Of a DNA stretch of 42,007 nt, positions 18,314 through 26,364 are shown one piece after another. The notes beneath the pieces were generated by a model that worked only from the letters and a program-made list of their open reading frames with translations, did no database searches and had not been told where the DNA came from. Every line of letters starts with the position of its first letter. Positions within the stretch are counted from its first letter, which is position 1. Position numbers and translations under genes: made by a program. The DNA is from Magnetococcales bacterium (lineage in GTDB: Bacteria; Pseudomonadota; Magnetococcia; Magnetococcales; UBA8363), in assembly GCA_015228815.1 (NCBI GenBank), contig JADGCV010000014.1:1-42007 (forward strand), in the 5' to 3' direction.

Positions 18314-18778
18314 GGTAACTGCCCAGGTACTCTCTTGGTTCAATTATTGAAAGAAAAAAGGGGTCTGGGGGATTGCCCCCAGGGTTTTGATTTTGTTTTT
18401 GACTTTGTTTTGGACTTTGTTTTTTACGCGCTATTTCACCCGAAGCGGTTTCTCGCATGGTTTTTGCGAGAAACCGCGCAGGCGCGCGCTTTGGTCTGTC
18501 TTTCTTCGCGTTTTTTGCGAAGAAGGACAGACGCATTGCCGGTTGTAAGGCCTGAAAACTTGCAATGCGTCCCGATCTTTTCGCAAAAACCGCGAAAAGA
18601 TCGGGACCAAGGCGCGCGCCTACGCAAGATTCCCGCAAAAACCACGCGGGAATCTTGCTTCGGGTGAAAGGGCGCGTGGAAAAACAAAATCAAAAACAAA
18701 GTCAAAACCCTGGGGGCAATCCCCCAGACCCCTTTTTTCTTTCAATAATTGAACCCAGAGGGTACCTGGGCCGTTACC
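18314..18778. repeat. 465-bp nested palindromic element with five internal hairpins (copy R4)
   Basis: The outer arms match as inverted repeats from GGTAAC[T/G]GCCCAGGTAC inward through the ATTGAAAGAAAAAAGGGGTC terminus and the CTGGGGG/CCCCCAG hairpin. Between them lie five stem-loops: 18445-18477 (13 bp), 18494-18532 (16 bp, one wobble), 18531-18570 (9 bp, central), 18570-18606 (15 bp) and 18624-18658 (13 bp). The two left loops contain TTTT-type sequence and the two right loops AAAAACC. The spacers between hairpins are also inverted repeats of each other (GGCGCGCGCTTTGGTC against GACCAAGGCGCGCGCC; TTTCACCCGAAGC against GCTTCGGGTGAAA). Open frames across it are on both strands and follow the palindrome, so they are not taken as genes. 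Confidence 0.88.
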
Positions 18779-18824
18779 TGTTTTGTAATGAACCTATGCG
18801 CCCATGCGGACGATTCCACGCCGT

Positions 18825-20042
18825 TCATCGTGTTGGTGTCTCGGATCCCTTTTCGGGCGAGATGGCGGGGGGAGAACCATCCGGCGCAACACTCGTGGAA
18901 GCCCCTGAGGTCGTGGACGGATCCGGGGTAGGAGCGGGTGAAGATTCACCGGAGTGGGCAGGACCTTTTTCATCATTTTGTGCCGCGTCAGGGACCGTCA
19001 TATGTTGGGGATTGGCGGCGGATCCGGCCTCGGGCGGTGTCGCGGCGGCAGGTCGGTTCGGAGATGTGATCAGGGTTTCCTTGAGCGGTTTTTTCAGAAA
19101 CAGTTCGCCTACGTATCCCGCGATACGAAAAACTTCCTCCCTCGTCGTGGATTGAATCAGGTACAGGTTTTTCTTTTCGACCCGCGCCACCTTGAGGACC
19201 GTCTTCGATCCATTTTTCCGCTTGATGGATAATTCCAGCGTCGATTGTTTCAGTGCCTCTTTTCCTTCGGGGTCGAGCGTTTCCAGACCATCGATGCGCA
19301 ACTGGGCGAGTGTGCGCGCCAGGCGTGCCAGTTCTTCCTGGTTGGGGGTCTCTCCCTGTCCGAGTGGCGCGATGTTCCATGAAATTTCTTTTTTCTGGCC
19401 TTCTTCCTTCTTTTCTCCGGCCTTGCCGTCCTTGTTCGCGGTTTCCGCCGCGGCCACGGGGGTGATGGTCCGTCCAGCCACTTCGATGGTTTCGATCTCC
19501 TCCGTGGTTATGGCCAGAATATCCTTGTCGATCCAGTCATCGATCTTGACCGGGGCCTGATGATTGGCGAAAGCGACCGTCCGGATGGCGTCGGATCCTT
19601 CCACCCGGGCCTGGACCAGTCTCATGCCTGGGGAGGTCCCGAAATAGAGGGTCGCCTTGGGTTGGCCCTTTTGCGAAAGGACAATCTTGCGCTCAAATTC
19701 CTTCTCGGCCACCTTGAACCGTCCCTGGGCCGTGGCCGAGGTGGCCACGGGCAATCCCTGTTTCAATGCTCCCAGGCTTTCAAGGAGGTTTTCGACCAGG
19801 TGTGCGTTGGCCGGGAAATCCTTTTGCTCCGGAAGAACCCAACGTCCCTCCTTTTGCGCCAGAACGACCGTTTCCCCTTCGCCGCCCTGAATGGAGACGC
19901 CATCGATTTCGCTCTTCTTGAAGGAAGCGAACGGCATATCGGGGGTCTGGTTTTCCAGATCGGGGCCTGAAAAGGCCAGGGCAATGGCCAGAGCCAGTTG
20001 CAGGCCAAGAAGGATGGACAACAGACGAATGATCTTTTCCAT
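18825..20042 (-). CDS. DUF4340-domain protein of a Gld-type ABC locus
   Basis: A 405-residue protein with an N-terminal membrane anchor or signal (LLSILLGLQLALAIALAF) and DUF4340-like repeats: EIDGVSIQGGEGETVVLAQKEGRWVLPEQKDFPANAHLVENLLESL, then WIDKDILAITTEEIETIEV and a second similar module. The C-terminal about 70 residues are Pro/Ala/Ser-rich and probably disordered. DUF4340 proteins commonly follow GldG-type genes; here it starts 3 nt after that stop, with a good GGAGG site. Probably faces the periplasm as an accessory of the transporter. Function unproven; not evidence of gliding. Confidence 0.85.
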   Translation of the reverse strand: MEKIIRLLSILLGLQLALAIALAFSGPDLENQTPDMPFASFKKSEIDGVSIQGGEGETVVLAQKEGRWVLPEQKDFPANAHLVENLLESLGALKQGLPVATSATAQGRFKVAEKEFERKIVLSQKGQPKATLYFGTSPGMRLVQARVEGSDAIRTVAFANHQAPVKIDDWIDKDILAITTEEIETIEVAGRTITPVAAAETANKDGKAGEKKEEGQKKEISWNIAPLGQGETPNQEELARLARTLAQLRIDGLETLDPEGKEALKQSTLELSIKRKNGSKTVLKVARVEKKNLYLIQSTTREEVFRIAGYVGELFLKKPLKETLITSPNRPAAATPPEAGSAANPQHMTVPDAAQNDEKGPAHSGESSPAPTPDPSTTSGASTSVAPDGSPPAISPEKGSETPTR

Positions 20043-20045
20043 GGC

Positions 20046-22955
20046 TCACACCTCCGCCAGCAGCGACTGGTAACGTGATTGTTCCCTCATCCTGGCCCCG
20101 CGCCGCCAGAACCAGACAATCGCCAGTCCGAGAAAGGCCAGGCCATAATGGACATATTCAAGAACCATCCGTTCCGACTCCTCCATCTGTTCCAGGGTCC
20201 GGCTGAAGTGTCCCCGGGAACGAATGCCGAGCAGATCGCGGTCCTCCAGGGACCAGTCAACTGCATTTTGTATCAGTTCCAAAGGTTTGGAATAGATCGT
20301 CCCCATCCCCTGGGAGGCCAGATCCAGGATGTTGTCCTCGGCGAATCCCTGACTCGAAATCAGGATGATGCGCGCCGACTCCCCCGACTTTTCGATGACT
20401 CCGGAAAATCTTTGTTTCTCGTCTTCTTTTTTCTCATCCGGTTTTTTCTCGGCAGTGGCCGGATCCAGGGTGGCGTTCGGGTTTGTCGGGTCCTTGGCCG
20501 GGTTCTCTTTCTTCAGGAGGGGGGATGGCTTGCCCTTGAAAAAGGAGTCGAAGCGCCCTTCGACGAGGGTGGCGATGACCCGGGATTTGGGTTCATCGGT
20601 AGTGGAGAAACCCAATTCGGGAAACATCTTGTAGTTGGGGATGACCTCCAGGGAATCGGAGGTCCATGAATGAGGTGAGGTCTTGAGCAGTTCGATCACC
20701 GAACGATTCTTGTTCTTTTCCGGATCGACAAGGATGGGTGCGGGCCAGTTGACCGTCAATTGTCCCAGACCGGAGGTGATGGGGGTGTGTTCGTTGAGTC
20801 CTCCCCGGCGAATGTCGGCAAAATAGCCGTAGGGCATCATCCGGACCTCCTGGACGGTGATTGGTCCCAGTTGGCGTTGCACCGGGATGGGCAGGGCATC
20901 GTTCTGGGCATCGAGGATCATCGTTTCTTCCAGGGTGATCCCGTGGTGGGCCAGCCAATCCTTGAGACCGGTATCGACCTTGGAAGCGGTCAGGGTTCGT
21001 CCGACATCGACATCGAAGGGAGCGGCAGTCATGATGACGCTTCCGCCCCGCATCAGGAACTGGTCGATGGCAAATACCTGTTCTTCCTTGAGGGCGCTGG
21101 GCGCGAGGACCATCAGCAGGTCGGTATCCTCGGGCACCGCGCCTGTGGTCAGGTCGTTTTCGACCACCCGGGCATTTTCGCCGAGAAACTCCTTGATGCG
21201 CGTGTATTCCTTGCCCGGCATTCCCGGATTGAAGGATCGTTCGGGCACCACGAGGGTTACCGTCTTGAGAAATCCGGGGGCGAGTCGTTTGATGGCCGCC
21301 TCGATCGATTTTTCGATGGCCTGCCGGGTCAACTCCTGCGGCAGCGGGACCGGAATGGCCTCCGTTCCCGCTTCGATGACCATGTAGAACCAAAACGGTT
21401 TGGGATCCAGAAGGCTTGCGATCTGAGGTCCGAAACCAAACCGTTTTTCCAGTTCCTGGCCCAACCGTCCACCATCCGCTTCGGGATTTTTGAATTGGCT
21501 CGAAAACCGTTTGCCCGATTTTTTTTCGAGTTCTTCCAGAACGTTTGTCAATACCGCCTTGAATTCGATCAGGCTTTTCGGCAGTCCCGCATCATCGGAC
21601 ATGTACCCCGAGAAGGTGATGTCGCGATTGATCGATTCAAAGGGATTGCCCCCTCCCTGGAAGGCGGTCATCGTTTTGCGAATGGCCCCGGTGATGGCGT
21701 ACTCCGGGTTTTTCAAATCGACATCGAGGTCCTGTTCGTTGCCCGCCTTGATTTCGATGAGGTCGCGATAACCGAGGACTTCATACTGGTCGCCATAGGC
21801 GATGACGATGTCGAAATAGGCGTTGACCACCGACGCCTGATGGCGATTGGCCATCTGGAAGGGAACGGGACGGATGCCATAACGGGAAGCGGCCTCTTCC
21901 TCCAGTGCCGAATCCTCCTGGGGATCGACGAATTCGACCCGAATCCGGTTGTTTCCCGCCACGGCGTATTCTTCGAGAAGGTCCTTGAGTCTTGGGACCA
22001 GGGGGGCGAGAAGCGGATGGGTCTTGGCGGAAAAATAACCGCGAATCAGGAGGGGTTCGTGCAACCGTTGCAGATAGCTGCCCGTGGCGGGGGAAAGGGA
22101 GTAGATGGATCCCTGGGTGATGTCGGCGCGGGCCCAGCCGATGGAGGTCAACCACAGATTGCCCGCGATCAGATTGGCCAGTGCCAGGAGGGTCGCCAGA
22201 CCCCAATGGCGATGGCGGATTGTCGGTGGATTTCCCGCCCAGCGAAGTTTTTCGAGGGAATACAGATTCAGGATCAGAAAGACGCCGACGATCGAAAGGT
22301 AATAGTACAGATCGCGAAAATCCAGAACGCCGCGGGTGATGGATTCGAACCGCGATCCGGTCCCGAGGAGGACCAGGATGTTGGCGATGGAATGACCGAA
22401 AAGATTGGTCAGGGTCGGCGAGCCGATAAAATAGAACGCGCTGCACATAAGCATCGTCATGATGAGGGCGACGATGGGATTGTCGGTGCGGGTGCTCATG
22501 TACAGGCCGATGCTGACGTAGGCGGAGGCGAGAAACAGAGTGGCCAGATAACCGCCCAGGACTGGACCCGGATCCAGGGGACCGATGAGGGCGATCGTCA
22601 GGGGAAGCGGCAGGGTCAGGGCCAGGGCGACGCCGACCAGTCCCATCGCCGCGGCGAATTTACCCAGGATCAGGGAAATCGGAGCGGTGGGGCTGGTCAG
22701 GAGGGTTTCCAGGGAACCGGAGCGCCGCTCTTCCGACCAGGAACGCATGGTCAGGGCGGCAACGAGAAAAATCAGCAGAATGGGCATCCAGGAGAACAGG
22801 GGACGGACATCGGCGATGTTGCGGGCAAAAAAGGTTTCCACCCAGAAAAAGACGAACAGCGTGATGGCAAGAAAGGCCCCCAGAAAGAGCAGTGCCGCCG
22901 GAGAGGCGAAGAACAGGGAAAATTCCTTGCGTGCGATCCGTTGAAATTCCTTCAT
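20046..22955 (-). CDS. GldF-GldG-type fusion: ABC-2 permease plus ABC auxiliary domain
   Basis: A 969-residue protein starting MKEFQRIARKEFSLFF, overlapping the ATPase stop by ATGA (a longer frame reads into that gene and is rejected). The first about 250 residues are an ABC-2 type permease with about six membrane segments (ALLFLGAFLAITLFVFFW, PILLIFLVAALTMRSWSEER, a GSLETLL coupling region). After another membrane span near residue 280 comes the GldG-like extracytoplasmic part (YSLSPATGSYLQRLHEPLLIRGYFS, ALKEEQVFAIDQFLMRGGSVIMTAAPFDVD), and a final membrane segment near the C-terminus (YVHYGLAFLGLAIVWFWRR). The substrate is unknown. A Lys/Glu/Pro-rich insert lies around residues 830-870. Confidence 0.9.
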   Translation of the reverse strand: MKEFQRIARKEFSLFFASPAALLFLGAFLAITLFVFFWVETFFARNIADVRPLFSWMPILLIFLVAALTMRSWSEERRSGSLETLLTSPTAPISLILGKFAAAMGLVGVALALTLPLPLTIALIGPLDPGPVLGGYLATLFLASAYVSIGLYMSTRTDNPIVALIMTMLMCSAFYFIGSPTLTNLFGHSIANILVLLGTGSRFESITRGVLDFRDLYYYLSIVGVFLILNLYSLEKLRWAGNPPTIRHRHWGLATLLALANLIAGNLWLTSIGWARADITQGSIYSLSPATGSYLQRLHEPLLIRGYFSAKTHPLLAPLVPRLKDLLEEYAVAGNNRIRVEFVDPQEDSALEEEAASRYGIRPVPFQMANRHQASVVNAYFDIVIAYGDQYEVLGYRDLIEIKAGNEQDLDVDLKNPEYAITGAIRKTMTAFQGGGNPFESINRDITFSGYMSDDAGLPKSLIEFKAVLTNVLEELEKKSGKRFSSQFKNPEADGGRLGQELEKRFGFGPQIASLLDPKPFWFYMVIEAGTEAIPVPLPQELTRQAIEKSIEAAIKRLAPGFLKTVTLVVPERSFNPGMPGKEYTRIKEFLGENARVVENDLTTGAVPEDTDLLMVLAPSALKEEQVFAIDQFLMRGGSVIMTAAPFDVDVGRTLTASKVDTGLKDWLAHHGITLEETMILDAQNDALPIPVQRQLGPITVQEVRMMPYGYFADIRRGGLNEHTPITSGLGQLTVNWPAPILVDPEKNKNRSVIELLKTSPHSWTSDSLEVIPNYKMFPELGFSTTDEPKSRVIATLVEGRFDSFFKGKPSPLLKKENPAKDPTNPNATLDPATAEKKPDEKKEDEKQRFSGVIEKSGESARIILISSQGFAEDNILDLASQGMGTIYSKPLELIQNAVDWSLEDRDLLGIRSRGHFSRTLEQMEESERMVLEYVHYGLAFLGLAIVWFWRRGARMREQSRYQSLLAEV

Positions 22956-23881
22956 TTCATCCCTCCCGCCGTTTCGCGAATGGCATTGGCCTCGGCAAAC
23001 ACCGTTTCCAGGTCCCGACGTTGTGGTTGCAGGGCATACAGGGGAATATTGTTTTCGGCCAGGGTCCGGGCCACTCTGGGGGCGGTGTCGAAGGAGGCAT
23101 CGAGGATGTAGCTTGAACGTTCCCCGGTGGGGGTGGCGATTCGTTCGACCGAGGTGACTCCAGGGATGGCGCCGAGAAGCGACTGTCCTTCCCGGTCGAT
23201 GGTGACCAGGAGTCGGGATTCGGACTCCAGGGCATCGAGGCGGGCATCGACGGCCAGGCGTCCCGAACGAAGAATCAGCACCCGGGCGCAAACGGCCTGA
23301 ACCTCCTGGAGAATGTGGGTCGAAACGATGATGGTCGCCTCCCGGGCCAACTCGCCGATGAGGGTGCGCATTTGGCGAATCTGGGTCGGATCGAGGCCAT
23401 TGGTTGGTTCGTCGAGGATGATGATTCGGGGATGGTGGAGAATCGCCTGGGCGACGCCGACCCTTTGACGATACCCTCGGGAGAGGGTGTGAATCGGGGC
23501 GAGCGCCTTTTCCTTGAGACCGGTGCGGGCGATGGTCTCTCGCAACGCCCTGGGGCGATCATCGTCGGCGAGGCCGTGGAGCGTCGCCTGGAAGTCGAGA
23601 AAATCGATGACCGTCATCTCGGGCCAGATGGGACAGTTTTCGGGCAGATAACCGATCCTTTTCTGGATTTCCCGTGTCGATGGCCCGATTTCCAGGCCGT
23701 CGATGACGATGCGGCCCGACGTCGGTTCGAGAAAACCGGTGATCATCCGCATGATGGTCGTTTTTCCCGCCCCGTTGTGTCCCAGGAGACCGACCACCTC
23801 GCCGCGCTCAATATGAAAGGATACGTCATCCACCACGGCCAGCTCGCCGTAGCGTCGGGTCAACCCTTTGACATCGATCAC
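22952..23881 (-). CDS. ABC transporter ATPase, GldA/ABC-2 type
   Basis: Cytoplasmic ATPase for the following permease fusion. The GTG start at 23881 has the strong GGGAGGAGG site a few bases upstream; a longer ATG frame is possible but lacks one. From that start, Walker A is GHNGAGKT (about residues 34-41), the Q-loop region is RIGYLPENCPIWPEMTV, the signature is LSRGYRQRVGVAQAI and Walker B is IIILDEPTNGLDP. The C-terminal about 80 residues resemble the accessory domain of GldA-type ATPases. Signature LSRGY instead of LSGGQ is normal in this subfamily. The first gene of a three-gene operon with overlapping or near-overlapping ends. Confidence 0.93.
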   Translation of the reverse strand: MIDVKGLTRRYGELAVVDDVSFHIERGEVVGLLGHNGAGKTTIMRMITGFLEPTSGRIVIDGLEIGPSTREIQKRIGYLPENCPIWPEMTVIDFLDFQATLHGLADDDRPRALRETIARTGLKEKALAPIHTLSRGYRQRVGVAQAILHHPRIIILDEPTNGLDPTQIRQMRTLIGELAREATIIVSTHILQEVQAVCARVLILRSGRLAVDARLDALESESRLLVTIDREGQSLLGAIPGVTSVERIATPTGERSSYILDASFDTAPRVARTLAENNIPLYALQPQRRDLETVFAEANAIRETAGGMK

Positions 23882-23883
23882 GT

Positions 23884-24005
23884 TGCCTCCTCCCTTGTCT
23901 TGACTGAAAATGAAGAAATGCACAACCCTTCCCGCGCCCGAACCGGTCGAGAGTTAAACATTCGATCGTCTCTGCGCAAGGGGTCAGGGAAAGATTTTTG
24001 GTAAC
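23884..24005. repeat. Direct repeat A, leader of the Gld-type operon
   Basis: About 122 bp that aligns at roughly 80 percent with 25240-25365 in the same orientation. Shared blocks include CTTGACTG, AAATGAAGAAAT, GAACCGGTCGAG, ACATTCGA and CGCAAGGGG. In this copy it is the 5' leader of the ABC operon and includes its Shine-Dalgarno sequence. Identity was estimated by eye. Confidence 0.75.
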
Positions 24006-24096
24006 GATTCCGGTTCCCCGAGTTTGGTTTCAAATTATTGAAAGAAAAAAAGGGGGTCCCGCGCGGGAATGACGGGGGATTGCCCAAGGGTTTTTA
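24000..24096. repeat. Dispersed repeat end, variant with extra hairpin (copy R5)
   Basis: Begins GGTAACG, passes through the ATTGAAAG-A/G-run terminus, then a TCCCGCGCGGGA palindrome and a GGGGGATTGCCC segment. It is the mirror of copy R2, with the same inserted hairpin type. The opposite half of an element is not found on the other side of the adjacent transposase, so this is a single end or a truncated copy. Confidence 0.7.
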
Positions 24097-25239
24097 TTCG
24101 CAAGAGTCCGTTCATGATTCCTCTGCCTCCGCAACCTTGAAGGTTTCCCCTTTGGCCAGCAACGCCCAAACGATGCGTGCGTTTTTCGCTGCCAACGCCA
24201 CGGTTGCGACATTCCAACCCCGACGTTTTTCCAACTTTGTGACCCATCGGCTGAGTCGATCTTTCTTTTCCCTGGCCTGGATCAGTGCCGACCGGGCCCC
24301 ATGAAGCAACAACATTTTCAGGTAGGCGTCTCCTTGATTCCCGATCCTCGCCAGACAGGTTCCTTCTTCCGTGGAATGTTGTCGCGGAACCAATCCAAGC
24401 CACGCTGCCATTGCCCGACCGTTTTTGAATACGCTCACATCCCCGATCGCGGCAATCAGCGCCGTGGATGTCAGTGGATCGATACCGGGAATCGTCTCCA
24501 ACATCCGACAGGATTGGTTTTCTCTGCTGATGTCCTTGATTTGACCATCAAAACCGTGTATTCGCCTGTCAAAGTGCAACAATTGATCGTTCAATTGCCT
24601 CAGTTCATCACGAAACCACTCCGTCAAGCCGTTTCCGGTATCATTCAAAATTTTTGGAATCAGGCTCCGGACCTGGTCTGGTCCAGTCGGTATGACGACT
24701 CCATAGTCCATGAGGAGTTTATAAATCATGTTGTTCAAGGCCGTTCGATGGGAAATCGTCTTGTTTCGCATCCGATGCAGACTTTTGATATCCTGTTGTT
24801 CGAGCGATTTTATCGTCACAAATCGCATCATGGGCTGTTGAACCGCTTCACAAATTGCCGCGGAATCCAACCTGTTGTTTTTCTTGTTCTTGACGTAAGG
24901 TTTGACACGCTGTGCGACCATCATTCGGACGTCATGGCCCATGTTTTTCAACTCCCTGGCCACATGGTGCGCACCGGGGCACGCTTCGATGCCTACCAGA
25001 CAGGGCTTCAAGTTGGCCATGAATTCAAGCATTTTCGCACGGGAATAATGCTCTCGAAAAACCGGGTTCCCCTTGGCATCGACCCCATGCAGGTGGAATG
25101 AATTTTCTCTGGTGTCGATGCCAAGGACCTTGATTTCTTTTCTTGTGCTATTTTTGCCCATGGTGCGCTCTGTTTTCCGTTCGGATTTTCAGGGTTCGAA
25201 ATTGGCAACGTTTGGCGGTTGCACGCCTCAATCCTTGAA
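24097..25239 (-). mobile_element. IS110-family insertion, ends not defined
   Basis: Bounds are set only by the neighbouring repeats: copy R5 on the left and direct repeat B on the right. IS110 elements lack long terminal inverted repeats and target duplications, so exact ends cannot be read here. In this family a non-coding segment next to the transposase gene encodes a guide (bridge) RNA; the candidates are 25162-25239 and the short 3' side. Confidence 0.5.
24112..25161 (-). CDS. IS110-family transposase with altered catalytic residue
   Basis: A 349-residue DEDD recombinase. The N-terminal RuvC-like domain has D16 (LGIDTRENS) and E59 (VGIEACPGAHH). The paired aspartates normally in K-N-D-x-x-D-A appear as K94-N95-N96-R97-L98-D99, so the third acid is Asn while D99 is kept. 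The C-terminal transposase_20 domain has ETIPGIDPLTSTALIAAIG and the region of the catalytic serine, RQHSTEEG (S263). The protein is full length with no frameshift. The similarity to IS1111-type members (VKPYVK, AICEAVQQPMMRFV, LMDYGVVIP, LLLHGARSAL) is clear. The Asn suggests reduced or lost activity, or a divergent subgroup; sequence alone cannot decide. Confidence 0.93.
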   Translation of the reverse strand: MGKNSTRKEIKVLGIDTRENSFHLHGVDAKGNPVFREHYSRAKMLEFMANLKPCLVGIEACPGAHHVARELKNMGHDVRMMVAQRVKPYVKNKKNNRLDSAAICEAVQQPMMRFVTIKSLEQQDIKSLHRMRNKTISHRTALNNMIYKLLMDYGVVIPTGPDQVRSLIPKILNDTGNGLTEWFRDELRQLNDQLLHFDRRIHGFDGQIKDISRENQSCRMLETIPGIDPLTSTALIAAIGDVSVFKNGRAMAAWLGLVPRQHSTEEGTCLARIGNQGDAYLKMLLLHGARSALIQAREKKDRLSRWVTKLEKRRGWNVATVALAAKNARIVWALLAKGETFKVAEAEES

Positions 25240-25365
25240 TCGCTTCTCTCCCTTGCCTTGACTGAAATGAAGAAATCCATGATCCTTCCCCATGCCTGAA
25301 CCGGTCGAGGATCATACATTCGACCGTCTCCACGCAAGGGGCCAGTGAAAAAATTCTGGAAACCA
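25240..25365. repeat. Direct repeat B, upstream of the IS110 transposase
   Basis: The partner of 23884-24005. It lies about 80-200 bp upstream of the transposase start. Just left of it, 25221-25243 (GCACGCCTCAATCCTTGAATCGC) matches 28525-28547 at the chemoreceptor stop codon in 22 of 23 positions. From 25366 to 25518 I see only AT-rich sequence leading to the next gene. Confidence 0.7.
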
Positions 25366-25518
25366 GGTTGGGTGGTTCTGATGGTACGATTCGCTTCTTC
25401 AAGTGGGCTTGAAAATGTGCCAGGATAAAATTCAATCGAACCATCCGAGCTTCCAAAAGCGAGAGAAAATAAAACATAAGGTTCTTAATGTTGCGATAGA
25501 TATTTGTACAATAAATAG

Positions 25519-26364
25519 ATGATCATGGTAAACGGTCACGGTATCGACGGCAAAGATCGGCAAATGACGGGCCAAGGTTCATATATTTTGGCCACGGAAG
25601 GTCTGACCGTTAAATTTCGCTCGGAATCGGGATGGTTTTCGGCTGTTGATGATCTTTCATTCAAATTGTGTCAAGGGGAGGTTCTTGGCGTCGTCGGTGA
25701 GTCGGGTTGCGGGAAGAGCGTAACCTGTAAAGCGCTTATGCGGCTTCATGATGATGGAGTCCAAAGTGGTAAGATTTTTTTGGACAACATCGATATAGCT
25801 ACATTAGACGAGCGGTCACTGAGTCGAATACGCGGCAGACGTATTGCCATGATATTCCAAAACCCGATGTCGTCTCTCAATCCGGTTCTCTCGATCGGAC
25901 GACAGATGACCGAGATCATTCGGCACCATAAAGGGATGAGCAAGGAGGAGTCCCGGAAGGACGCTACGAACTTGTTGGTTCGCATGGGCGTTTCCAATGC
26001 CGAAGATCGGCTTTCACAATATCCCCATCAACAGAGCGGGGGCATCAATCAGCGTATCGCCATTGCCATGGCGCTTTCATGCAACCCAGATGTGTTGCTT
26101 GCCGATGAGCCGACGGCATCGTTGGATCCGACCATCCAACTACAGATTCAGGATCTTTTTCGAGAGCTGAAGGGACGATTGAGCATTCTGCTGGTCAGCC
26201 ATAATCTTGGAACAATCCACGACCTGGCCGATCGGGTGATCGTAATGTACAAGGGTATGATCGTTGAAGAGCAGTTTGCCGGGGAATTTTTCGAATCACC
26301 GAAGCATCCATATTCGAAGGCATTGCTGTCGGCTATTCCGTTCTTGAATCGCGGGGGCAGTTGA
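25519..26364 (+). CDS. Oligopeptide/dipeptide-type ABC transporter ATPase (DppD/OppD-like)
   Basis: Cytoplasmic ATPase of a peptide-type ABC importer. The 281-residue protein has Walker A GESGCGKS (residues 60-67), the Q-loop IAMIFQNPMSSLNPVLSIGRQ, the signature QSGGINQR (usually LSGGMRQR) and Walker B DVLLADEPTASLDPT. It ends abruptly at HPYSKALLSAIPFLNRGGS, lacking the Cys-rich or extended tail many OppD proteins have. No permease genes are adjacent. The start has no clear Shine-Dalgarno site; the ATG at 25564 is an alternative. The next ORF overlaps its stop (TTGA). Codon choice looks less GC-biased than in the flanking core genes, consistent with transfer. Confidence 0.85.
   Translation: MIMVNGHGIDGKDRQMTGQGSYILATEGLTVKFRSESGWFSAVDDLSFKLCQGEVLGVVGESGCGKSVTCKALMRLHDDGVQSGKIFLDNIDIATLDERSLSRIRGRRIAMIFQNPMSSLNPVLSIGRQMTEIIRHHKGMSKEESRKDATNLLVRMGVSNAEDRLSQYPHQQSGGINQRIAIAMALSCNPDVLLADEPTASLDPTIQLQIQDLFRELKGRLSILLVSHNLGTIHDLADRVIVMYKGMIVEEQFAGEFFESPKHPYSKALLSAIPFLNRGGS

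Noticed and set aside
18361-18403. A CRISPR-like array in the palindromic element
   Set aside because: The hairpins are not direct repeats with unique spacers; the symmetry is inverted and no cas gene is near.
18264-19155. Overlapping open frames across the palindromic element, such as those at 18293-18667 and 18264-18638
   Set aside because: They exist on both strands and follow the repeat's palindromic sequence; composition is repetitive and no family is recognised.
20760-23111. A 783-codon plus-strand frame opposite the permease fusion
   Set aside because: Antisense shadow caused by GC-rich codon use; Asp/Gly/Gln-rich and without domains.
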